Positions 9,411 to 21,754 of a stretch of 64,000 bases of DNA are shown piece after piece. A model generated the notes under the pieces. The model made no database searches and had not been told where the DNA came from. It saw only the letters and a program-made list of their open reading frames with translations. The stretch is from Bubalus kerabau. Its lineage: Eukaryota > Chordata > Mammalia > Artiodactyla > Bovidae. The position numbers and the translations under genes were made by a program. The stretch is taken from positions 55,812,301 through 55,876,300 of the forward strand of contig NC_073629.1 of NCBI RefSeq assembly GCF_029407905.1. Direction: 5' to 3'. Each line of letters begins with the position of its first letter. The first letter of the stretch is position 1.

Positions 9411-11169
9411 GGTATCTATGCCTTGACTACCACTAACATCCTTTCAAGATGTATGTTCGATTGCACATATCCCTTCTCCAAAATCCCGTGTGTACAGACC
9501 TCTTCCTTTACTGCTTTAGTGCACTTCCTCAGAGCTACCCAAGAGGCTACCTCTCAGGCTATTGTCTTCAGTAAGTCCCCAAACAAAACGGAAACTTACA
9601 GCTCTTACCTTGTGCATTTTATATTTTAGTCAACACCAAGATGCCTGGATAGTAATATCTCAGTGTTACAGAAAATCTGATTTTGTGACCTGAAACATTT
9701 ATAAAGACGATTTTAGCCATGGGTAAACAGAAGGGAGACGGTGTTAGCCTGATGTAATCAGATTAATTAATGATATTGTTATCTTGAGGAGCAGGAGTGA
9801 CAACTTTTTTGATATCAAAATTTCCTGATAACCACCGTATTCAGATATGACTCTTTATTTATTCAATAAGTATTCACGAGCATTCACCAGGTTCTCAGGC
9901 ACTATCCTACGCACCAGAAATAAGAAGTTATATAAGGCATGCTATATTCCTGTCTTCTCAGACCTTCCTCTTGTTGCCTTGTACTTTGGTGAATAAAGGA
10001 AGACAGAGGAAAGACAGGATGTCATCATCTCTACTCATATGGACCAAAATGCTCAGAGAGATGTCCATATCCATTTCTGTTTCTTTCTGAAAAGCAGCCT
10101 TGAATTCTGGAGGGCTCAAGGAGACACTCAAAGGACTGATAGCCTTGACCAATTTGACTCAGAAGGAATAGAGCCCCACAGATAGGGTTGGAAAATTATT
10201 CTGATTAAACACTGATGAGTTTTTTTTTTTTTTTTTCAGAAGGTTGACATAAAGAAAAGGAGACATTACAAACAATAAGTCTAAGGAGGAAGTTTCAAGG
10301 ATGACTTTAAAAATTCAACTGGCAAAGCTCCAGTTTGTTGTGTGGCATGTTGGGGACATATCTAGTATCAAATAAGCCATTAATAGTTCTTTGCTTTTGT
10401 GTTATCACTCTGTTTGGTATAACTGAGGCCCCTGATGAGTTCCCAAAGAACATCAAGGCATGAATACAAATTGCCAATCTTGGAAAATCAGTTTGACAAC
10501 CAAATAAAGCAAATTTCTGACTTTGTGTTTCTTTCACAGAATGCAAAGAACACCAATGCCATTGAGCTTGTTTGAGAATAAAGATGAGAAAATTGTCAGT
10601 CATTAGGTGTAGCAGTAACAAATGAAAACAGTGCTTGAGAGGCCATTTATTACCAACTCAATTCAGCTTCATTTGTAGATACAAACATGTTATGAGTATT
10701 TCTTGATTTCTTTTTTCCTTCTTATCTTGCTTTTCTTTTAAAAAAACAGAGAAGCACAAAGAAATCTACAACACCTAATGTTACAGGGAACAGAAAACAG
10801 TTATATCCATGAAGATACTGAGAAAAAGAAATGGATAAGTTCGTATTTCTGGAACCAGGAATCTTTCTGGTGACTGTAAGAAAGAGTAGACATATAAGCA
10901 AAAATAGCATGCTTCTTGATGAGTATTTAACCTTGGATGTACATTATTCCCACATCTTTTAAGCATGAATCTGGAGACCAGTTTTCACTCAGGAGGAGCT
11001 GCTCTGCCACTTTTGCCTTCAATCGCTTATGTGTGAATTTGAGTAAGTTTCTTACCCTCTCTGAATCCTTAATTTAAAAAAAAAAATTACATGACTTCAA
11101 TAATAAACACACTTCCTTGAATTGTTGCACATATAAAATAATGTATTAAATACCTAGTATATTGCATAT
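9411..11169. other. Single-copy AT-rich DNA with faint LTR-like patch
   Basis: No coding or RNA gene was found. A T18 run at about 10210-10230 is the only strong low-complexity feature. The patch at 9500-9640 is described separately. Minus-strand ORFs at 9958-10152 and 10307-10621 have no recognisable family features. Confidence 0.5.
9500..9640 (+). repeat. Possible 3' part of an ancient retroviral LTR
   Basis: CTCAGGCTATTGTCTTCAGT followed by AAACAAAACGGAAAC and CTTACCTTGTGCATTTT resembles the end of an old mammalian ERV1-like LTR, where an AATAAA-like element precedes a pyrimidine-rich end. No partner LTR or target duplication was seen. The assignment is weak. Confidence 0.3.
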
Positions 11170-11381
11170 GGTGCTTGCAAGTGGTAAAGAATCCTCCTGC
11201 CAATGCAGGAGATACAAGAGACATGGGTTTGGTCCTTGAGTCAGGAAGATACCCTGAACTAGGGAATGGAAACCCACTCCAGTATTCTTGCCTGGAAAAT
11301 TCCATGTTCAGACGAGCCTGACAGGCTACAGTATGGAGCCATCAAGAGTCAGACATGACTGAGTGAACAAGCACACACAAA
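11170..11381 (+). mobile_element. Bov-tA SINE, diverged
   Basis: The head GGTGCTTGCAAGTGGTAAAG is a variant of the usual CTGGTGGCTCAG form, and the body keeps the Bov-A landmarks (CCACTCCAGTATTCTTGCCT). The tail is CACACACAAAAA. No target duplication could be identified, in line with an older copy. Confidence 0.85.
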
Positions 11382-12704
11382 AATATTATGTGGACCGTGG
11401 TCTGTGTTCAAAGAATGAAAACTATTACTGCTATTATTATTATTTTTGTACAAAATAGCACTACTATTAACTTCTCAAATGCTCCTCTGAAAGCTCAAGA
11501 CATGTTAGTACATTTATTATTAATGTTGATGCACAGATTGAGAAACTGGCAAAAACATGCAACACTGATCCCAAGTTACATGATTCAGAAAGAAAATCCC
11601 AAGTGTCCAAATCTCTTGCTATGTGATTTGCCCATTGAGATCCAGTCTGTCTCCTATGTGATGATGACCTTGAGGGGACTGCCTCAGAGCTCTGAGACTG
11701 TTCAATTTATAGCATGGCATCTGTGAAACTTCCTGATAGAGTTAGCACATCTGTCTTTATGCCAAGCAGAAGAGTCCCTTTACTCACGAGGACTATTCAT
11801 GTGAGTCCTGGACTCACATGTGGTTCCAGGACTATCCATGCTCAGCAAAGGGCAGAAGAGAGCAGAGAAAAAACTACCCTTTGGGGTGAGGCTAATATCT
11901 CATAGGAGCAAACACTTCACATCTTCATAGCCCAATTTCTTGAACTCCTAGTCTCCCTTGGTTTGACTTTGTATTGTTAACTCTTTGCTCCTGAAGCTGT
12001 CTGATTTCCCGTGCCTTTGAAATCTGAAGTTGGTGTATAACCAGCACAGGTCTTGGTTCCTGTTTCACAAGATGTGCATCCCACAGCCTGTTATCTTCTA
12101 CTTGCTCATGATCCAGATGTCCAATTTCAGCCTTAAATACTGGGAGCAGACTTTTTCAGCTAACTTGCAAATTCAGGTGGAAGGAAAAATAAAAGAACCA
12201 TGGAGGCTCTTGGATGTTACTTCTCTCAAGGGAATAGAAGGGTATAGGTTGATACTCTTATTGAACCTCTCCTTCTTCATTCTACCATCATTATTAATCC
12301 ACTGTCGGCTGGTGTCTGACAGTTGAACTCTTTGTTATCTTCAGAAAAGACCAAGTATAGTATGGATAATTGAAAACCACATTCGGTTGCATTATTTCAG
12401 CTGAAAAATTCAACTTTTAAAAAAATATCTTACTGAGCCAATTGCACCAAGTCCTGCTGTAAAATAAACCATACAGGTGTGAGCACACACTGTAGCTGTG
12501 ACACATTCATGGTATTTGACTTTTTGTTTCCTTCAGAACCTGGTAGAACATTTGTAAAACATATCAACTCATGTTTTGTAAAACTTGACAAATTACTGAG
12601 AAATCTCTCCTTCTCTCTTAATGTGTACTCAAAACATCCTGAGAAGTTCTGATGACCTTAGTGATGGATCTTACATTCATGTCAAGCATTTTGTTGACAT
12701 CAGA
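11382..12704. other. Single-copy DNA with weak MIR-like core
   Basis: A faint inverted MIR-like core lies near 11515-11600 (GATTGAGAAACTGGC..CAAGTTACATGATTCAGAAAG). A 112-codon ORF at 11388-11726 overlaps it and shows no family features. Nothing else was recognised. Confidence 0.45.
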
Positions 12705-13141
12705 AGTCATATACAGATGTGAGAGTTGAACCATAAAGAAGACTGAACACCGAAGAATTGATGCCTTCTAATTGTGGTGTTGGAGAAGACTATTGAGAGT
12801 CCTTTGGACTGCAAGCAGTTCAGGCCAGTCCATCCAAAGGAAATCAACCTTGAATATTAATTGGAAGGACTGATGCTGAAACTGAACCTCCAAAACTTTG
12901 GCCACCTGATGCAAAGAGATGACTTATTGGAAAAGAGCCTGAACCTGGGAAAGATTGAGGGCATGAGGAGAAGGGGTCAACAGAGGACGAAATGGTTGGA
13001 TGGCATCACCAACTCAATGGACATGAATTTGAGCAAACTCTGGGAGATAGTGAAGGACAGGGAAGCATGGGGCGCTGCAGTCCACAGGGTTGCAAAGAGT
13101 CAGAAATGACTTGGTGACTCAACAACAAAAACAACAACAAA
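12705..13141 (+). mobile_element. BovB LINE, 3' end, AAC-repeat tail
   Basis: It is truncated at AGTCATATACAGATGTGAGA and ends CTCAACAACAAAAACAACAA. An 82-codon open stretch at 12861-13109 is the C-terminal block of BovB. It is the third of three consecutive plus-strand copies with this tail type. Confidence 0.9.
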
Positions 13142-15818
13142 GGAATTTTGCTCTTAGAAAAGGTCCTGGATCAAGACCTTAGACACGAAGAGCAGACAAG
13201 AAGCATTCTAAAAGTTCCAGGAAATGAAAGTGTCAAGTAAGTGTCCATTTTGAGAGCAAACACCCCTGGATACCCTTCAGCTGCAATAAACAGAGTGCAG
13301 TCAGCAGTGTGGTCTTTGACATGGGTTTGCAAAATAGGTTGCCAAACTTTTCCTGTTTCTTTATAAAATATCAATGAGAGAAAAAAAGTGGGGGGGGGGC
13401 TGGTGGTCCCATTATTGGATAATTGTATAATCTCGTACAATAGGGATGGGTCTTCTGATATTCAAGATATGTGTAGTGCCCAGAGGCAGCCATTTGGCAG
13501 GGAAATCACCCACCTACTCAGCACTGGCTTAGACAAAGCCAGTCCTGTGACTTGTGGCCCCATTTTGGAGTAAATAACCATGTAGATTACCATGTATATA
13601 GGTACAAGCATTTCTGATGAAAATTTAATTTAGTAAACTATAAAAACTCTCCTTGGGATGTATCTTATAAACTAGGGCATTGAGACTGTCTAAAGCATAT
13701 TAATTCAATACCTCTCAATTGGTATTAAAAAAAAAAAAGACTGTTTAAAACCAATGTCCTTTTATTCTTGTCTCAGCATTTAATTTCATTTGCATATGAC
13801 TAAGACTGTTTCTTCTCGGTAAATTTAATTTGCTAGAGTTTGGCACCCAGCACAGAAAGAATGGCATCCTCTGAGATAGGACTGCCAACTACGGCAAGTA
13901 GCATTGCAAATAAATTTGATCTATAGACTTTTCAAACTTCTCAGATGTGATCCCTGACGTCTGGACTGATGAAGGAAGCCCTGGGGACTGGAAAAACACA
14001 AAGCATGCTACTGTACTGACATGCAAAATGTCTCATAATCTGTCTTTATCTTTCATGGCTGTAGTGGTCTGGATAAATTAGACCAAATTGGGCTAAACAC
14101 TGTTCTTGGCTACACTCACGTAGCTGTTTTCAAAAGCTAATAGGAGCTGTGTGTGCACATCCAAGGACAAAATTTGGCCCCTTTTGTCTTTGCACAAACA
14201 ATTGCTTTAGTTGAGATGATTATTCCTGACTGTTTTATAAGCAGCATTTTGCCCAGTTTAAATCTCTTTTCACTTCATTCTTCAGAGTCAAGACATTTAT
14301 GAATATGGAAACATGTAACTCAGGATCTTCAGTTTCCGGAAAAATAAAAATCTCTCCCATAAAATCTGTGAGTATTGCAAATGAACTGGGAAAGAGGTAA
14401 AGAAAGTCATGTTAACGGTGGCAAAAACAGAAGTAACACTGAGAAAAAGTGTTAACACTCATTAATGGCCGCAATCTGATTAAAATTTTTGTAGCACATT
14501 CATCCATGATCTTTCAAAAGAGAAATGTGTTGTTAATATTTTCAAGGAAAATATAGACTATCAATACATTTATTTATTCAGATGCAAAAAAAGAAGTTGA
14601 AATTAACCCTTAATGCAACTTTTTCCTTTTCCCTAAGTATCATATTACATAAATCTCACCTTTTCCCCAAAGGCCAAACCTTTTGAAATGAAAGAGAACC
14701 AGTCTGATAAAAAAGCTTTTATTTTTAGAAATTGGGTCAACTTTGGAATTTCCTACTAGAAAAGTCACACATACAACCAGGGCCTTAAGGTTTTGGAAGG
14801 TCTTGCATGAATCAGTATAAGATATAAATAATATGAAAGACAAGCTGGAATGTCTTGACTCTTTGAGGCACTTACAAGTTAGCTCATTTCTTTTGTGCTT
14901 GGAGCAAGTCTCTTTATTTCTATGGTTTCTTAATTCCCTTTTTCTGAAGATGATCAATTTAAGAATGTATCTAGTTATATATTGTAATAGGGACAAAATT
15001 CATAATTACATACATTACCATGCATTTATCAATAATTGCAAGATAAATATTTTTACTTTTTGCAAGGTTAATAATTTATGCAAGAATAATCTCACTGGGT
15101 TCTTTGGGTGGTTGATAATTTGTCTAAAATAGTATATATATATTTTTTTTTACCCTATCTGCCAATGTGATCAGATTCCAGGTCTTTGAGACCCATCATA
15201 TCTCTGCTTGAAGCATTTTGAATACCATCTCCAAAAACCTGACATTAATAAAACATTAAAGTTCCAACTTAAGCCCATAAAAGTCAAGAAATCCAGAGTT
15301 AAGATCGGCCCAGCTCTCTTAACTCTGTTCTCCTGCATGTATGCATGGGTGATGGGACAGCAGTGCAGGCTGCTGCTTAAATCAGTCTCTCTGCATAATC
15401 TAAAAATGTAATTGAATTAGTGTATAAAGTATGTACATACCCTGCAGTGGAGAGCCCCACGCACTATATTATCCACATCCTCTCTCCAGACCCTCATTTT
15501 AACTCCTCACTGCAGTGTTCCTGTGAGGCTTCCTCCAACGTTCAAACATTGGACTTGCAAATACAATTTCCCTTCTTTTACGAGGCTTCAAGATGAGTGA
15601 TGCACACTCAGTTTTCCTAGATGCCTTTCAGCTCCTGGCCAGACAGATAAAGTTTAGGTAACATTCTTCCTTTTGGTTAACGTCCTCAGAGTTTGCTAGA
15701 TATTAGACAATGCCGCTCTGTGGTTACGGATTATCTTATGCTCTAATTCAATTAGATGCAGGACCGTTTGCCATATTAATATGAAAGTTAGGAACATCAA
15801 ATTGAGTTTAGGAACATA
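13142..15818. other. Single-copy AT-rich DNA, no gene seen
   Basis: The stretch contains a G9 run near 13391 and an A12 run near 13726. It has no recognisable exon, RNA gene or repeat. ORFs at 14640-14996 (minus) and 14833-15132 (plus) overlap on opposite strands and look like chance products of AT-rich sequence. Confidence 0.5.
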
Positions 15819-16045
15819 TCGTGGTGTAGCATGGTTTTCAGAGCACAGACTTTGGTTTCTGATAGACATGCTCCAACAGAGTACCTATTTTGCCACTTAA
15901 CTGTCACTTAAACTTTCCAAGCCTCTGTTTTCTCCTCTGTAAAATGGGGATAATAACAGGCCTGATCTTTAAGATTCAGTAAGATTGTGAGGACTTAAAG
16001 AGATGATGTATATAAAATGATTGGTATGTAGGAAGCAAAATGATT
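15819..16045 (+). repeat. MIR (CORE-SINE), nearly full length
   Basis: The unit runs from GTGGTGTAGCATGGTTTTCA through CACTTAACTGTCACTT and CTCCTCTGTAAAATGGGGAT to AAAGAGATGATGTATATAAA. The tRNA-like head and the central core are both recognisable. MIR is an ancient mammalian SINE mobilised by L2. Confidence 0.85.
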
Positions 16046-16284
16046 GGCTGCTGCAACTACTACTTCCTATTTTGGTAGGAAATAATAGCATATTGCTTCA
16101 GTTCACTCTTAATGGAGAGTGAGACAGTGGTTTCAAACAGAATTTGAATGCTCAGAAATGTTAAAGTGAAATTTAATAATAAGCATAAAATGATGTTCAT
16201 CTTCAGTCATGATTTAAGAAATGTATAATGGTATCAGTTTCCAGATATCAAGTCAGATTGCCGAAGATTTTTTTTAAGAATGAT

Positions 16285-16565
16285 AATATCCAGTGTTGGG
16301 TATGAGGAAATAGGCTTTCTCCGACATTGCTTTACTGGTATAAACTGGTATATCATTTTGACAGGCAGCCTGAAGATGTTTATAAAAAATTTAAAACATA
16401 TCTTGTTTGACTCAGAAATTCCACTCCTAGAAATTTATCTGTGTTTTCAAGAATATTACTAAAAGTTCTCCTGAAAAATTAGAAAGAAGCTAAATGTTAA
16501 TCTAGAACTGTTAAGATATAGTGTAATCATATAGTGGAATACTACAAAACCATTAAAAATGAATG
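16285..16565 (+). repeat. Ancient L1M/HAL1-like ORF2 relic
   Basis: Degraded but ordered landmarks of an old L1 ORF2 C-terminus are present: GTGTTGGGTATGAGGAAATA, GACTCAGAAATTCCACTCCT, and TATAGTGGAATACTACAAAA. The reading frame is broken throughout. Confidence 0.7.
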
Positions 16566-17429
16566 AATTGTGCATATGTAATAGGTTTGATTAAGGAGTC
16601 ATATTGATAGATTGCAGGGCAGATGTTTGAAATGTTTCCTTTTTTTTCCCCCCTAATAACTGTTACTCTGTGGAATCTCTCTTTCTGAGCAGTGGGTTCC
16701 CTTAGGCACTTCTCACTCTTTTTGCAGAACTTTCTGTCACTGTTTGTTGAGACCCAAGTCTAACTTCACGGGCCTGTGACCTGTGCCGTTGTAAAAGCCT
16801 GCACTCCGAAGGGCCCTGAACACAGTTTAATACTCGGCTGTTGCTTTCTTGGAATTTTTAAGAACTTGTTTTGTACTTGCTTTTTGTGAGTGAAATATGT
16901 GTCTGCATTCTTTGCTGCCCCATCTGCACATAGCATTCTTGATGTCCTGAACGCTGAATTCCAGTGAGCCCAACATATGTGGGAGTAAGTGAGGCTCACA
17001 GTAAATACAAGGGAAGGAAGTTCCAACTATAGCTGGGCAAGAGGGTCCCTGACAGCCCTTCAAAGGCCATGCTTTCCATTCAAACCAGAACTTGCTCTGA
17101 ATGCAGAGAGCAGGCAATGGTATTCCAAGAAACACGAATGACCAACATCCTGTCATATCCTTTCATACTTCTGTTACTTCTGTGTGCTTGCCAGTCACTT
17201 ATGCTACAAATGATGATATAGAAGTAAAGGGAAAGAAGAGCAACACATATTGACTTGTCCTTTCAGCCTTTCCTAGCTCCTTGGTAAGCTGCAGGTAGAT
17301 AATGTTGTACAGGGTGCACATTCAAGAGGGGAAATTAAAATGGTTGAGTTCATTTTCATTGTTCTGATAAGAATGAAATACAGACTCAGGTGTGAGCTAC
17401 AAAATACAAACTGTGTAATTTTGTTGATT
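16566..17429. other. Single-copy DNA around one old repeat patch
   Basis: Apart from the patch at 16768-16885, nothing was recognised. Minus-strand ORFs of 86 and 109 codons (16766-17156) overlap each other in different frames and have no family features. Confidence 0.45.
16768..16885. repeat. Probable ancient mammalian interspersed repeat, class unassigned
   Basis: The wording CGTTGTAAAAGCCTGCACTC, GAAGGGCCCTGAACACAGTT and GGCTGTTGCTTTCTTGG recalls a widespread old mammalian repeat whose units contain AGGGCCC blocks. I cannot name the family with confidence. Confidence 0.35.
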
Positions 17430-17441
17430 CATATATAAGCT

Positions 17442-17717
17442 GCTGCTGCTGCTGCTAAGTCGCTTCAGTTGTGTCCGACTCTTTGTGACCCTAGAGATGG
17501 CAGCCCACCAGGTTCCCCTGTCCCTGGGATTCTCCAGGCAAGAATACTGGAGTGGGTTGCCATTTCCTTCTCCAATGATGAAAGTGAAAAGTGAAAGTGA
17601 AGTTCCTTAGTCGTGTCCGACTCTTAGCAACCCCATGGACTGCAGCCCACCAAGGCTCCTCCATCCATGGGATTTTCCAGGCAAGAGTACTGGAGTAGGG
17701 TGCCATTGGCTTCTCTG
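17442..17717 (-). mobile_element. Bov-A2 SINE (dimeric), inverted
   Basis: Two Bov-A monomers lie in tandem, both inverted, joined by an A/G-rich linker at about 17578-17602. The (CTG)n run at 17441-17456 is the reverse of the GCAGCAGC tail. Flanks CATATATAAGCT (17430-17441) and CATATATGAGCT (17718-17729) are an 11-of-12 target duplication. Bov-A2 lacks the tRNA head and is restricted to higher ruminants. Confidence 0.94.
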
Positions 17718-17729
17718 CATATATGAGCT

Positions 17730-19134
17730 AAAAGCTTTATATTTGTATTTAAAGCTGATATAGAGAAAATATATGTATGAGTGATAATGTTCATGGTAGT
17801 AACGTGAGTTTTTAATTTTTATTAGAACAACCTTATAGAGTAAAACCCAAATGCCATGACAGGTTGAAGGAGAGATTGCAGAAGAGCAAAAACAATTTTA
17901 TATTTTAATATAATACCATTATTTTTTTAAAAACTACTTTTTGAAGAAGGAGTCTGATATTTTCACTTTGAACTGAGCCTCACAAATTAGGCCCTGATTC
18001 CAATGGTTAAAGAAGCAAATGTACTGGGGGCATCTGTTACTTTTGTTTATCAGCATTCATTGGCTCCTTTGTCAACAGTCCCTCATTTTCTGGAACCCTC
18101 TTCCCGCTCACACACACACAGTTCACATGTTTAGGAAGCAATTGATTTCATTGGTGGTTTCAGAGGTACCTGTGAGACTCAAGCTTGCTCAATCAGAATA
18201 TTTCATCTTCTTGGTCATATTAAGTGGTTTAGAGATGAACATTTGACTCATGCTGACCCATACAAAACGTAGGACTTCTGTAAGAAAAAGCAGGAGGAAA
18301 TGATCTGCCTTTTGTTGCTAGAATTTACCTTGAGGTCAGGTGAACCTGGAGCTACTGGTAGGCAGCATCTGGAGTTCAAGAGTTAATACTAACATGGAGA
18401 ATAGCAAGGGTGAGGGCTGGTTAGAAATCAAGTCCTGGTGATAACATCTGAGTCCCTGGATCAAGCTCTGCCTGAAACTAGCTGGAGTTTTTTAACCTGT
18501 GATACTTTTTATGCTCAAGCTAGCATTAATTTGATTTTGTTACTTACAACAGACTTCTGACTTAGCATGTACAAATTGCTTTCATTAGTGTCTGTGTTTC
18601 TAAACAGAGATCTCTAAAGATAAACACCAAACTGATAACAGTGGATATCCCAGTCAAGGAAGATTATGATAAGGTCTTTCATTTACAATTTTGTACTGTT
18701 CTTTAGGGTAAAGATCTTGTAAAATAGGTACTAATTTACTTTAAAATCAGAAAAAGCCATAAAAATATTTCCATCTTGGGGAAAAAAGTCAGTGATGTTT
18801 TATGTTAATATAATAATTTCTCATATTGACAAAAAAGTAGATGTCTTTTAGTAGATCTTACATGGATTATTCAGTTACAGGAGCTGGTATTCCCAAATCA
18901 GCTTCTCTACAGAAAGACATGGGCATGCAGGGCAGCCACAGAATCATTGCACAAGCCTTTAACCAGAAATTTCTCTTCCACGTAATTATACTGCAGAAAA
19001 CAGCAAATAGAAGATTATTGAGTTTGGCCTTAGTAACTACTTAAAGGTGAGATGTTTAATTCTCAAGGAGGCAATCTTTTGTTTTACTATGTTCTAACCT
19101 GCTTAAGTGAATAGAAGGAGAAACTTTGGATTTG
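17730..19134. other. Single-copy DNA with one probable old LTR
   Basis: A short (CA)6 lies near 18109. The patch at 18160-18575 is described separately. No gene was recognised. Confidence 0.45.
18160..18575 (+). repeat. Probable ancient LTR-like mammalian repeat
   Basis: The order of GCTCAATCAGAATATTTCAT, GTTTAGAGATGAACATTTGA, CCTGGAGCTACTGGTAGGCA, and CCCTGGATCAAGCTCTGCCT follows a common old mammalian repeat with an LTR-like layout. Termini and target duplication could not be defined. The family name was not assigned. Confidence 0.4.
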
Positions 19135-19643
19135 TTTTTTTCAGTCACTAAGTTATGTCCATCTCTGAAACCCCATGAATTATAGCACACAGGCTTCCCT
19201 GTCCTTTACTATTTCCCAAAGTTTGCTCAAATTTATGTCCCTTGAGTTAGTGATGGTATCTAACCATTTCATCCTCTGCCTCCCACTTCTCCTCTTGCCG
19301 TCAAGTTTTCCCAGCATCAGGGTCTTTTCCATGTGGCTCTTCACATCAGGTGGACAAAGTATTGGAGCTTTAGCTTCAGCATCAGTCTTTCCAATGAATA
19401 TTCAGGGTTGATTTCCTTTGGGATTGACTGGTTTGATCTCCTTGCTGTCCAAAGGGCTCTCAAGTATCTTTTCCAGTACCGCAGTCTGAAAGTCTCAGTT
19501 CTTCAGTACTCTGCTTTCTTTAAGGTCCAACTCTCACATCCATACATGACTACTGGAATAAACCATGGCTTTCACTAGATGGACCTTTGTGGGCAAAGTG
19601 ATGTCTCTGCTTTTTAATATGCTGTCTATGTTTGTCATAGCTT
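19135..19643 (-). mobile_element. BovB LINE, 3' end, inverted
   Basis: The BovB 3' end lies at the left (TCAGTCACTAAGTTATGTCC) and the truncated 5' side at about 19643. The plus strand shows the inverted C-terminal block as CTTCTTCAGTACTCTGC-type text. It is noticeably more diverged than the copies at 45.3 and 61.3 kb. Confidence 0.88.
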
Positions 19644-20437
19644 GTTATAGGTTTGCCTTTGCTTGGATTTGAGGCAGTATCAAAGTGGGGCATTGAAAAG
19701 GCAGAAAGTAGCAAAGTCAGGCAGCTAAGGAAGGTTAGGGCCATCTCATGGAAAGCGTTCAAAGAAGCCAATAGAACATATTTTCACCATCCAGGGTCTT
19801 GCTAGATGGAAGTGCTGCACCACTTTGAAGACACCCAACAGTGGTGTTTTATGAGTATCAATGTCTGAGGGCTCTGGTAGATTCCAGAAAGGCTGAGTGC
19901 AAGGATCCTGTTTTCTCAGCATTCTGCCCAAAGGTGTGGTCGGTCAGCCTGGCTGTTCTCCAGCTCAGCAGCCCATACAGTTGCTAATCCTTCTGCTTAT
20001 GATCTCAGCCCCTCTTGCCTTCCCTGTGGAGATATCTCTCTTCATTCCAAACCAGAACACACACAGACATCTTCCCCAACAGTTGAATCTAGGGCAATTT
20101 GTTTCCAGTGTTCTTGAAATAAAGATTTGAACAGTTCCTTTCTGTCTAACTTGGCTCTCTTATGTACATGTAGGAAAGCAAAACTGTTATCATTCATTTG
20201 TATTCAATAAATCAGATGGTGTCTTGGAAACTATCTTTGATGGGGTAAAAATCTAAGGACATGGTGGGTGGGGACAGGAAGAGGAATCAGAAGGGAAAGG
20301 AGTGAGGGGCTGGGCCCCTGGAGGGTGACCCTGGCGACTGTGTCATTTCACTAGTGTGAATTTTATGGATCAGTGTGGGTTGTCGCAGTGCTAAGGGGGG
20401 CAAATATTACATAGTCATTTGCTAAATATTCTTTAAT
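19644..20437. other. Single-copy DNA, moderately GC-rich
   Basis: An AATAAA occurs at 20118-20123 after a 450-bp stretch of balanced composition, which could be the end of a transcript. No exon, splice signal series or protein family supports this. Confidence 0.4.
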
Positions 20438-20446
20438 GTAATATGA

Positions 20447-20664
20447 AAAGTGAAAAAATGAAAGTGAATTTGCTCGGTCATGTCAGACTCTTTGTGACCC
20501 CAGAGACTGTAGCCCACCAGGCTCCTCCGGCCATGGGATTTTCCAGGCAAGAGTACTGGAGTGGGTTGCCATTTCCTTCTCCAGGGGATCTTTCCGACCC
20601 AGGGATCAAACCCGGGTCTCCTGTACTGTAGGCAGACACTTTTACTGTCTGAGCCACCAGGGAA
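20447..20664 (-). mobile_element. Bov-tA SINE, inverted, 9-bp target duplication
   Basis: It is close to consensus, with the tRNA-like head at the right end and an AAAGTGAAAAAATGAAAGTG tail region at the left. GTAATATGA at 20438-20446 and 20665-20673 is repeated exactly. Confidence 0.94.
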
Positions 20665-21738
20665 GTAATATGAGCACCAGGTAAAATGTTCAAATGGAAC
20701 AAAAGAGAATGCAGTGAAGAGTATTTCTCCCTGTCACCGTCACCCCTCCTCTTCTGTCCTCAAAGGCCACCACAATCGCCTTGTGCATTCTTGTGGGCAG
20801 CTGTGCCCGTTTAAGCATGCTTGTCTTCTTCTTCCCCTTGGCTTGACCTTGACTTGGACCTGTTAAGTCAGGGCCTAAATTGCAATTTGTAGATGACACT
20901 CAGCTCTTCACTTTCTCATTCTCGGCTTAAGCAAAGTAATGAATAAAGAAACATATGCGAGAGCTTGCAAGCCCTCACTATGGGTACATGATTAACTCCT
21001 GTACCTGTTTTTCACACCTTTTGTTGCACAAAGCTGAGCAGGTGACTGGTACATTCTCTCTTTCCACAGCATGTGATATTTCCAATTCACTGCAAAACAA
21101 AGTTCAAACTGCTAAAAAAGCTAGTTTTTAATTACCTTGAGATACAAGTTGCAAGGAGGCAGCCTGACAGGTCTCACTGATGTGCTCAGTAAGCTGTGAA
21201 GACATGTGGCTAGACATGACTGGTCATTAATGTATACAGTATGATCAGATGCCATCATAATTGTCATTATTACAGGATCATAAAACTTCAGAGTAACAGA
21301 TAAAGCAAGTACCTTTGTTTGAAAGGTCAGCCAAAAAAAAAAAACCCAAAAACAACAGACTGAGCTCATCAATAAAACAGAGGTGAAAAGAAAGATGAGC
21401 ATTTATAAGGAATTCTTCTGAAAATCAAGTGAGCAAAGACTTTTATAATAATGTTCAACTTAAATGAGGAAGTGGGCAAATGAGGTCCTGGTAAATTACT
21501 CTGCATTGAATTAAATATTGACATAAATAATAACAGTGATTTTCTAATGTCTGTAATTAGCACTGGTTAGCTACCTAAATTGACTTTCTCAGAGAACTCT
21601 GTGTATTTGACTGAATTTTCAAGATTTATGTTTTATAAATTTAAGCAATGGAATGAGTATAACTGCAAGGTAATTGAAGAAATGAGTTGTCTACATAAAG
21701 CAATAGTGATGCATTTCCTAAAAAAAAAAAACAACTCT

Positions 21739-21754
21739 GTGTGTGTGTGTGTGT
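21739..21754. repeat. (GT)8 microsatellite
   Basis: Eight GT units follow an A12 run and ACAACTCT. It is short but a possible length polymorphism. Confidence 0.85.

Noticed and set aside
11388..11726. 112-codon ORF
   Set aside because: It overlaps a MIR-like relic, has AT-driven composition and no family features.
20118..20123. AATAAA as the 3' end of a host transcript
   Set aside because: No upstream exon or conserved frame supports it; the hexamer is common by chance in AT-rich DNA.
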